Of a DNA stretch of 64,000 bases, positions 19,301 to 26,032 are shown one piece after another. The stretch lies in contig JALNWK010000004.1 in assembly GCA_023230925.1 (NCBI GenBank), forward strand, positions 1 through 64,000. Direction: 5' to 3'. Below the pieces are notes generated by a model. That model was not told where the DNA came from. It did no database searches and worked only from the letters and a program-made list of their open reading frames with translations. Position 1 is the first letter of the stretch; every line of letters begins with the position of its first letter. The position numbers and the translations under genes are program-made. Source of the stretch: Limnochordia bacterium. Lineage in GTDB: Bacteria > Bacillota > Limnochordia > DUMW01.

Positions 19301-20586
19301 GGATCCCTATTGGCAGGCGCCCAATCGGCTTGGCTCCACTTGGCAACATCAGTGAAGTTCGCGATGGGACGTTCGACATGCTCCTTTGTTTTCGGTACTC
19401 CAATTAACTGAGCATTGGCCAATCGCACTTCAACGGGCCTTAACCCACCGGGCACATCTATGCTAAATACCTTGACCGCCCAGCCGGCCATACTCTGTAA
19501 GTCCTCCTCAGAAATCCTTTTGCTCCCCCAATACCCCTCGGGCGCATCGATAAGGGGCACCGAAAAAGTCACCCACTCCCCGGGACGTAGGGTGACTGCT
19601 CCCATATCATCGGCCTCGGTCCACCTGCCCGATGGGAATAGGATCATCTTCGCGAATACCTCGTGGGTAGCATTTTGGTCCAGGTAAATATCCACCTGAA
19701 GTGTCTGCCAACCCCGCCAGTCTTCAAAGAGCTGCCGGTCTATAACCCCTTGGGAATATGCCCCTTCTTTGAAAAGAAACTGGGTTGTGAGGGCAGAACC
19801 TCCATCGGGTGCACCACTGGGGTTAACCCTGGGCCGAAAGGGTAGTCCTTCTGCGTCTTTGTTGGCACAAGCCCAGTCGGCCTGGCCCCATTTTATCGCA
19901 CTGTCAAAGTCGTCAATGGAACGGTGCTCAAGACTTGCCTGAGCTTCTACTTCACTGGTTCTTGAAATCCGTCCGTTGGACAGACGAATATTAATGGGCT
20001 TTGCTCCACTGGGAACTGGAGCAGCAAATAACTTAACCGCAACTCCCTTAATGTTTTGAATATCCTCAACAGTTAGTCCATCGCCGCCCCAATAGGCTTT
20101 GGTCATTTCACCGCTTAGAGGTGCGGTAATGGTAACCCACTGGCCTGGCTGGAGTGTTACTGTTCCGAGATCGCTTGCCTCGGTCCAACGGCCCTCGGGA
20201 AACAGGATTAGCTTGGCCTGAACATCTACATTGGGCAGCTCTTCCTCGAGATACACATCCATCTCAAGAAACTCAAAACCCCGCCAATCCGCATCACACA
20301 TTCGTTCCATGACACCCTGGGAATAACCACCTTCTTTGAAAAGAAAGCTTGCACGAACAGCAACCTCTCCTTCCGGTCCCCCGTCGGGCACAACCGCCGG
20401 TTGATAGCCCACTCCCTCTTCATCGGAGTTTGCATCAGGCCAGCCCGCTTGGGCCCACGAGGCAGAGAAGTCTTGCACCAAGACCTCCTCTACCCCTTCC
20501 GCCAAGGTTGAAGGGGATATGAACATACCTGCAAATAACAATACTACAACTAAGCTAATAGCTACTTTTCCCCAAGCTCGCAACAT
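16393..20586 (-). CDS. Large secreted protein with three tandem modules and an unclassified catalytic-like region
   Basis: A 1397-residue secreted protein; signal peptide at residues 1-29. Three copies of a 175-residue beta-rich module follow (about 34-208, 222-397, 407-581). Each has the landmarks KEGxYSQGV, DWRGW/F, LFPxGRWTEA and LxPGxWVT, like a carbohydrate-binding sandwich. From about 600 to 870 is another beta-rich part. Residues about 870-1330 are helical and rich in Trp and Tyr (WTWVYAYFYDD, YNGRQLDWTW, WEFVGMPGYHPNWYDAN), resembling (alpha/alpha)6 toroid glycosidases, then a short beta tail. I cannot assign a known family. AGGAGGGG precedes the ATG. It lies 16 bases after a sugar-binding protein gene, supporting glycan binding or cleavage. 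Confidence 0.75.
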   Translation of the reverse strand: MLRAWGKVAISLVVVLLFAGMFISPSTLAEGVEEVLVQDFSASWAQAGWPDANSDEEGVGYQPAVVPDGGPEGEVAVRASFLFKEGGYSQGVMERMCDADWRGFEFLEMDVYLEEELPNVDVQAKLILFPEGRWTEASDLGTVTLQPGQWVTITAPLSGEMTKAYWGGDGLTVEDIQNIKGVAVKLFAAPVPSGAKPINIRLSNGRISRTSEVEAQASLEHRSIDDFDSAIKWGQADWACANKDAEGLPFRPRVNPSGAPDGGSALTTQFLFKEGAYSQGVIDRQLFEDWRGWQTLQVDIYLDQNATHEVFAKMILFPSGRWTEADDMGAVTLRPGEWVTFSVPLIDAPEGYWGSKRISEEDLQSMAGWAVKVFSIDVPGGLRPVEVRLANAQLIGVPKTKEHVERPIANFTDVAKWSQADWAPANRDPDGKPYKVMFDASKKGPQDEPAVYTHFAFKEEGYSQGIVDMQVFEDWRGWDYFEVDLYLEDVDTGIQIKAKPVLFPSGRWTEAADMGAIVLQPGEWVTLKVPIGDGAPEGLWGQLDQADLESMTAWAMKVFATNVPQGVPPVEVRIVNPRLTGEIGGQRAVEHSVVGVDTYEPKASLSSVGTFGSFGKGTGVLHTDSEGLLTFNITKDAPVQTLYWPTFYPDGSSLDLGSVELAGTLTKTPKVTVADWVTGVGEVCTEEDGVEVNTKIMISRAFPAVLYQTEASSWKWTNGLSLDYVAYVDLEGQVASVQKDETLPGSALGAPWLLLWNHPESGSADVLPMLIRLERRPTLIQITGKDVVFSFPEAAGSIGVMPLYGIMRQEGEKWLTGMPKEAREFADFWSRALACFPKALEETAVVDDVNRVVTITNSLQYHMMQDEWSTEPIQIAPVPPVVMLAQRSGYPVKWIDGAIIESNVGTFFGPYAYRLGEELTYQIPIPSSRDQMLVPISITNDPVLEKLQSELMAYVWQYCPVEPRKSDTEYNGSTAKTLANVYPLLGGKERILARTSLPRFFDPTFAKESLQTIIDPTSGQQYVMSNKVWVAEEPFDREWYNGRQLDWTWVYAYFYDDAVSKDLWKEIQGLYAYYQIFFDWAWSGTLSSVYGFTSLSDGICFAYEGMLGAARLAKMVGDDHLWQDASYRAAKQALSIYAAFDLPQWIKSVDYAVQHDYTGKPTRRQAKDDVLTEFGIDGYFEWTGAQTQDPRSLWSSTNWLYWNNPAQLRLYAEHRFEQMYEWEFVGMPGYHPNWYDANAVNDFDGRHYGNDWSVAHVFARGILFGEEPLQLKSLLDRTGFLPHFSFYAAAFQSIIQGAIPQVWAPVTSAKVSENQWDGVRRTLTTKLIGLEDGPCYYEWTWRNPSSKEQIPGPERTPAAVYVNGTSVPFASIGGGFYQVELALEQDRETTVEVVFGQ

Positions 20587-20602
20587 TCTAGCCCCTCCTT
20601 TA

Positions 20603-21886
20603 CTATTGTTCGGTATTGCCTACGTCTTTGTTCTGGGATTCCTGGATAATCTTGTTAAACTCGAACATTGCCACCCGTTCTGCTTCGGCTAAGGTCTGTT
20701 CGGGAGCCTTACGGCTATTGAATATGTCGGTAAAGGCCTCTGCGATGATTCGCTCCACTTTGTCTGGTAAGCATGGTTTGACTAATTGACCACTCATCAA
20801 AGATAGCAAGTAATGATCAATACTCTTTGGCCGGGACTGACTGCGGTGGAAAGCAGCCAAGGTCTCTGGATAGGTCACAACAGGACTAGCGATCCCAAAG
20901 AGTACCTGCAGGGTTTGGGCAGGTTCCTCGTAGGTAAGGAATTTCAAAAGTTCCCATGCTTCCTGCGGATGCTCGGTGTACGAACTGATCCCAATTGGCA
21001 TTCCGCCTAAGCTGGTATAGGTACCCGCTGGACCTGCCGGTGGCGGTGTCACGTCCCATCTGAATCTGACATCCCGGGTATAACCAGCCCACGTCCATGG
21101 TCCTGTCCATTGCATAGCCACTTCACCTGCCTGCCACTGGGGCTCCCACCAATCGTTCAATTCACCCGGTTGGGGCTGGGCATGATGCAGCCATATAAAA
21201 TCATGCATGTAGTAGATTGCATCGATAGTCTCGATTTCATGGAGAAGGAACTCTGTTTGATCTTCATTCATCCAGCGCCCACCGTAAGAGGCAATAATGC
21301 TGTCTTTGTTAAACTCGAGATTACCCATACCAAACCGTTTAGCATCTAAGTCAGTGAGTTTTTTGGATATTCCCAGTAGGTCTTGGTAGGTCCATCCCAC
21401 CTGGGGAGCAGCAATTCCACTTTCCTCAAACCGATCCACGTTATAGAAGATCGAGTGGGCATATACGTCCCGGAGTAAGCCATATTGTCTGCCAAGGATC
21501 TGACAGGTTTCCAACACCGCGGGTAAGTAATTACTCGCATCAAACTCGGAGTCCTTTTCTATAAATGGACCTAGATCCTCAAGCATCCCCCCCATGGCAA
21601 AATCAAAAAGGTCTTCTTTCTTGATCCAAAGCAGATCCGGCGCTTCACCGGTTGCCATCAACATCCAAACCTTATCCGCATAGGAATTCCAATCCGCAAA
21701 GATGACTTCTACCCGTACATCTGGGTTTAATTCCTCAAAGAGCTCAAGAATCTCTAAGTTAAGATCATGCTCCTGGGATCCTTCGGTGGACCACCACATC
21801 AACTGTAATGTTACAGGCTCCGCAAAGGAATCAAGCGAACACAATAAGACTGTGATGATAAACATCAGTATCATCTGTTTCCTCAA
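20603..21886 (-). CDS. ABC sugar transporter, extracellular solute-binding protein (family 1)
   Basis: A 427-residue binding protein. The TTG at 21886 is preferred because GGGGGTGA lies five bases upstream; the GTG at 21895 would sit inside that site. Signal sequence about residues 1-23 (ends SFAEP). Typical cluster-B features: LQLMWWSTEGSQEHD at the mature start, EELNPDVRVEVIF, ATGEAPDLLWI, and the late TEHPQEAWELLKFLTYEE. It heads the unit with the 1397-residue protein, propeller glycosidase and GH172. No permease partner is encoded here. Probable ligand is an oligosaccharide released by these enzymes (inference). Confidence 0.9.
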   Translation of the reverse strand: MRKQMILMFIITVLLCSLDSFAEPVTLQLMWWSTEGSQEHDLNLEILELFEELNPDVRVEVIFADWNSYADKVWMLMATGEAPDLLWIKKEDLFDFAMGGMLEDLGPFIEKDSEFDASNYLPAVLETCQILGRQYGLLRDVYAHSIFYNVDRFEESGIAAPQVGWTYQDLLGISKKLTDLDAKRFGMGNLEFNKDSIIASYGGRWMNEDQTEFLLHEIETIDAIYYMHDFIWLHHAQPQPGELNDWWEPQWQAGEVAMQWTGPWTWAGYTRDVRFRWDVTPPPAGPAGTYTSLGGMPIGISSYTEHPQEAWELLKFLTYEEPAQTLQVLFGIASPVVTYPETLAAFHRSQSRPKSIDHYLLSLMSGQLVKPCLPDKVERIIAEAFTDIFNSRKAPEQTLAEAERVAMFEFNKIIQESQNKDVGNTEQ

Positions 21887-22037
21887 GTTATTCACCCCCG
21901 TATTAGCCTAGAAAACATAATCCCGTTCTAAGATCTATATGTGCCTACTGCTCATTCATCACCCCGTTTCTAATCATGATCTTGCTAAATCATCCTCTCT
22001 TGTCCTTACTTTCTTCTATGATCTGATTGAGTTGTCT

Positions 22038-23045
22038 TCATTCACAGGACGCTCTTGATCTAGACAATCCAATGGTAGACTCCCTTACAATCAGCTCGGT
22101 TCCTATACGGGTTTTCTGCACGGATAGTTCTTCTTGACGGATCAACTCAAGAACCCGGCGAGCTGCCAAACGACCCATCGCATCACGATCCACACTAACG
22201 GCTGTAAGCGGTGGAATGCAATACTGCACTAAATCGGTATTATCAAAGGAGACAACAGATACGTCATCGGGGACCGATAGTGATAACTCATGGATCCCCT
22301 TGAGACTTCCCACGCCTGTCTCATCTGTGACGCAGAATAATGCTGTTACATCCCGTTCTTCTATCGCTCTTTTGGACAAGCGGCGTCCATCCTCTGCTTG
22401 ACCAATCCCATTGTAGATAAGCGTGGGTAAACCAGCCTCTTCCATAGCTCTGCCGTAGCCGGCAACTCGTTCCATCAAGCTTGTGCTCAGTTGGCTTGCA
22501 CCAATACAAGCGATTCGCCGATGGCCCAAGTCCAGAAGGTGCCTAGTTGCCGCGTACGCACCAACAATATTATCTGTAGCAATACAATTAAGCGCCCGAT
22601 GCTCATAGTAATTGTCCATCATCACCACCGACGTATTCAGACTTTCTAAATAATCCAGCAGATCATCCTCTGGCCAACCAACAACGATGAACCCAGCAAC
22701 CCCTTCGCCGCTAGGCAGTTCCATCGATTGCATACTTCTCTTATCCTCAATAGCGCAAGTCACCAATCGGTAACCAGCCTGTTGACAGGTTCTCTGGATG
22801 TTTTGCAAAACCGGTCCGTAGAAATTACTACCGAAAGATATGTAATGCTCGGTGCTCTTCGTGGTCAAGAACATGATATCCATTGACGTTTTTGCCTGCT
22901 GAGCAAAATATCCTAGCTCCCGAGCCGTTTTCAGCACCCGCTCCCTTGTCTCAGGAGAAACGCGGTCATTATGCATCGCTCTGGAAACCGTCGAGGATGA
23001 GATATTCAGCTTGCGAGCAATATCTTTTAAAGTCACCTTTTTCAT
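22038..23045 (-). CDS. LacI/GalR family transcriptional regulator
   Basis: A 335-residue LacI-type repressor with helix-turn-helix VTLKDIARKLNISSSTVSRA at the N terminus, hinge SPETRERVLKTARELGYF, and a sugar-binding effector domain (about 60-335; GFIVVGWPEDD, DNIVGAYAATRHLLDLGHRR, VSVVSFDNTDLVQYC). The ATG at 23045 is preferred over the adjacent TTG; GGGGAG lies 11 bases upstream. A near-symmetric operator sits 30 bases upstream at 23075-23088. The gene is 151 bases upstream of the binding-protein operon on the same strand, so it probably controls that operon and itself. Confidence 0.93.
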   Translation of the reverse strand: MKKVTLKDIARKLNISSSTVSRAMHNDRVSPETRERVLKTARELGYFAQQAKTSMDIMFLTTKSTEHYISFGSNFYGPVLQNIQRTCQQAGYRLVTCAIEDKRSMQSMELPSGEGVAGFIVVGWPEDDLLDYLESLNTSVVMMDNYYEHRALNCIATDNIVGAYAATRHLLDLGHRRIACIGASQLSTSLMERVAGYGRAMEEAGLPTLIYNGIGQAEDGRRLSKRAIEERDVTALFCVTDETGVGSLKGIHELSLSVPDDVSVVSFDNTDLVQYCIPPLTAVSVDRDAMGRLAARRVLELIRQEELSVQKTRIGTELIVRESTIGLSRSRASCE

Positions 23046-23074
23046 CAATAAATCCGCTCCCCGTTACATGGTAA

Positions 23075-23088
23075 GCAAAACGTTATGC
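23075..23088. promoter_or_regulatory. LacI-type operator
   Basis: GCAAAACGTTATGC matches its own reverse complement at 12 of 14 positions and has the central ACGT typical of LacI/GalR operators. It lies 30 bases upstream of the LacI start codon, a position suited to autorepression. Confidence 0.6.
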
Positions 23089-23548
23089 AACTTTGCCACC
23101 GTATCAGTGGAACTGTACCATATATTTATATTCGATATTCGATCCAGATTCTCCTCTATTTGGAACTCATCGCGGTGCAACTTTTACCATCACTCCAGTC
23201 CCTGCCTACTGGCATGTTTCAGACCATCTGGCGAGGTAAGCAAAGACCAGTCACACGCACTTTCATGGGATTGTCCCACCAATTTGTGGGTCGTTTCCCA
23301 TCGTATTTTGTTTTTTGGTAGTTTGATAGCGCAGATACGACAAGACTGCAAAGATACTCGTGTAAACCCCTATTACGAATAAGTAAGAGACACATGATCT
23401 TTGAAAGACAGATAGGCTCGAAGGACCAGTAAGGATATGTCTTTGTGCTAGTTTAGGATTACTCCGTGCTACTGCTTAGAGTCTTAGACGCAGGCACTGG
23501 CGTTTGAGCCACTTAGGAGGCGTTTTTGAACCGGCTGGTTATTTTATA

Positions 23549-23577
23549 AAGCCCTGTTGATGCTTAGAACAGGGCTT
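23549..23577 (-). terminator. Rho-independent terminator of the 23584-30858 gene cluster
   Basis: Perfect ten-base arms AAGCCCTGTT / AACAGGGCTT (23549-23558 and 23568-23577) with a nine-base loop, followed on the minus strand by a U/A-rich tract (TATAAAATAA). It starts seven bases after the stop of the last gene in the cluster. Confidence 0.75.
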
Positions 23578-23583
23578 CAATCT

Positions 23584-26013
23584 CTACATGGAGATCCTTT
23601 CAATGAACTCCGTAATCGTCTCCAAGGGTTGCAGGAGCTCACCGCTTAAATGTTCCCTGAAAAACTGGTTCCGCAATCGATCCAATTCCAGCAAGACTGG
23701 TTTTTTTAGCTCTTGGGCCATCTGGGCAATGCCCTGCAAATGACAAGATATATCTACGGAGGTTTCAACATCATCTTCCAGCAATTTGACCAAACGTTCC
23801 AGGCCAGTGGTCAACTCCGTCACATGTCGGAGAGTAGTCGCCGCACTTTTGGCTCTATGTGCCTGAATGAGGAGCTCCCGCCGGCTTTCATTCCAGATAC
23901 CCAACTTTGTCCCCACAAGCCATGCGGTAACTTGGTTCCCAGCAAAGGCAAATTCAATATCTAAACGCCTAGCCGTTTCATCCACCAGAGCATCTACGTA
24001 GACGCCTTTTAGCAAATCGAAGACGAACACCGATTCTTCTTGCAGCAAACCAATTCCTTTTAGATCAATAGCTATCTGTGTAGTACAAGGGTCTTCTTTC
24101 GTGTTCCGTAAGGTGAAGTATCCGGCATTGGACCGGAAATCCCCATATCGTTCCAGTTGAACTTCAGATGTGGCTGCACTAGCCCACGTAACTGGGAACC
24201 AGCCAGCCCGATCTAGGGCACAAATAACTGGCATGTATTTCTTAAACAGGGGTCGATAAGCTGCCCAGTCTGACTGGGTGGGATGTAGTCCTAAGACGTT
24301 GGTGAAAATGCCGTAAAACATGCTTAGCTGAAGGAGCTTTTCCCTCTGGGCATAGTCCCAAGAGGATGTTCTCCCATAGGCTAGATTTTCTGTAAGGAGT
24401 AAAGTCCATGGTTTCTGATAGGCTAATGTCCTGCGGATTGCGAAATCCCGGTCGGACGTACCAAAGCCGGTGCCCACCTCTCCGCCAGGTACATCCAAAG
24501 CATGAACATAGAATAAGCCTCGTTCCGGATAGATAACGTTTCCCAACAAAATCTTGTCTTCCTCCTTGGCTAGGTTTGCCATCTCGGTAACGTATTGATG
24601 CTGGGTGAAAGCTAACAGTTGCCCGGTACGTTTCCTACTGTCCCAGATTAATGGATCTCGGGCTGTGGTAAAATGCTCCTTGCGGTAGTTGATTAGGCCG
24701 CCAGCCCAATCCAAGTTATCAATGTAGATCCCTTTAAGGGTGCCCCCACTTTGAGTTGCTTCCTTTTCTGCATGACGGACATGCTGCACTTGAGTTTCAA
24801 AAAAATTGGGTGATGGCAGATGCGGATCAGAGTTGACCACAAAGTCTACCATGGGCCCATATGCGTACCAACCAATCGGCATTAGCTCCCCATTGGAATC
24901 GTAAATCCCTGAATTTGTGATCGCGCGGGCCACATAGTTTAAGGGTAGGATCTTATGGTCATAGTCAATGACATCATCTGGTGCACTAAGTGATCGCTCC
25001 AAAAGGGCCAGGAACTCCTCTTTGCTAGGTTCGGGCTCTCTTTCCCGATCCGGCCAGCCTAGCCATTTTTCCGAGGGTGCTGTATAACGAAAGGAAACTA
25101 TGTTCTGTACGAGATCCATCTGGTAATCCATCGGGGTTTCGTTGAATTTCAAACGGAAATCCCCCAAGGCGGGCACCTGCCGATAGTCCTGGCAAAAGAC
25201 CCAGTTTCCCGCCTCTTCTACCCGCCGGTTAAAATGCTCAGGAAAAGCATCATAGTACCGTTGGGCCGCAGCCCGCATCCCCCATTGGGCTGGAAAAGCA
25301 TAAATCACAAACTCAAATTCCGCTTGGCGGGGGAAATTGGAGGTATCCGGGGAGAGTGCCAGCGTAAAACTGATGGTATATCCGGTGTTGTCATAGCGAA
25401 TCCGAAATAGACGGGGCTGATTCAAGGGAACCCCCATGGCTAGCCCATATGCATCGCAATATATGGCACTAAACGGATAGATGTTCATCGGATGGGAGGC
25501 TAGGTTAGCCACATTTTCGTAGACCCTGTGTTGAACGATCTTGCGGCTAACGTTGATATCATCTGCCCACTGCCAATTAGAGGCATCAACGGGTATGGTA
25601 AACGCCACTACTAGGACCCGATCGGAGTTGGATAGATCCTCAACTACACCATGAACCCTCATATATCCTTCGCACTGTTTATAGGTAGCCTTCATTTGCA
25701 GATCAAGTTCCGGTACCACACCCTTCTGTACCCATTGTCCCTGTGACTCGATCATAGGAAATCCAACCTCATGACGCCTATTTGCCACGGCATCGGTAAC
25801 ACTAAAGCCAAAACTGGCTTCCTCTAGCAAAGTACACTCCTGACCAAATAGATGCAATTGCTGCAGTGACCCATTGCCGGGACAAATCTCAATAGATAGA
25901 TCATCTGTGGAAATCCTAACCATACTTATTTCTCCTTCGCTAAAGGCAAATACAGTGCTTATCGCAAAAAGCATCAGGAAAGCTACTGCTTTGAACGCAG
26001 ACAAGTATTTCAT
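23584..26013 (-). CDS. Secreted unclassified TIM-barrel glycosidase-like protein (809 residues)
   Basis: Signal peptide at residues 1-25. Residues about 30-245 are a beta-sandwich of the kind that precedes barrels in GH31/GH36-type enzymes. Residues about 250-620 look like a TIM barrel: GGTLKGIYIDNLDW puts acidic candidates at D432 and D435, and GGEVGTGFG (E512) and LLTENLAYG (E542) are further conserved-looking acids. A beta domain (about 635-710) and a helical C-terminal tail (about 715-809) follow. I do not recognise a numbered GH family. AGGAGG precedes the ATG. It is 19 bases behind the DUF4832-like gene in a unit with a binding protein and a nucleoside hydrolase. Confidence 0.7.
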   Translation of the reverse strand: MKYLSAFKAVAFLMLFAISTVFAFSEGEISMVRISTDDLSIEICPGNGSLQQLHLFGQECTLLEEASFGFSVTDAVANRRHEVGFPMIESQGQWVQKGVVPELDLQMKATYKQCEGYMRVHGVVEDLSNSDRVLVVAFTIPVDASNWQWADDINVSRKIVQHRVYENVANLASHPMNIYPFSAIYCDAYGLAMGVPLNQPRLFRIRYDNTGYTISFTLALSPDTSNFPRQAEFEFVIYAFPAQWGMRAAAQRYYDAFPEHFNRRVEEAGNWVFCQDYRQVPALGDFRLKFNETPMDYQMDLVQNIVSFRYTAPSEKWLGWPDREREPEPSKEEFLALLERSLSAPDDVIDYDHKILPLNYVARAITNSGIYDSNGELMPIGWYAYGPMVDFVVNSDPHLPSPNFFETQVQHVRHAEKEATQSGGTLKGIYIDNLDWAGGLINYRKEHFTTARDPLIWDSRKRTGQLLAFTQHQYVTEMANLAKEEDKILLGNVIYPERGLFYVHALDVPGGEVGTGFGTSDRDFAIRRTLAYQKPWTLLLTENLAYGRTSSWDYAQREKLLQLSMFYGIFTNVLGLHPTQSDWAAYRPLFKKYMPVICALDRAGWFPVTWASAATSEVQLERYGDFRSNAGYFTLRNTKEDPCTTQIAIDLKGIGLLQEESVFVFDLLKGVYVDALVDETARRLDIEFAFAGNQVTAWLVGTKLGIWNESRRELLIQAHRAKSAATTLRHVTELTTGLERLVKLLEDDVETSVDISCHLQGIAQMAQELKKPVLLELDRLRNQFFREHLSGELLQPLETITEFIERISM

Positions 26014-26032
26014 CCACGTGACCTCCTAGGGA

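Larger units (their letters stand above)
23046..23583. other. Intergenic region with operator and terminator
   Basis: About 538 bases without a gene. The LacI-proximal end carries the operator at 23075-23088 and the far end the terminator at 23549-23577. The plus-strand reading frames between are short, without ribosome binding sites, and are not called. Confidence 0.5.
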
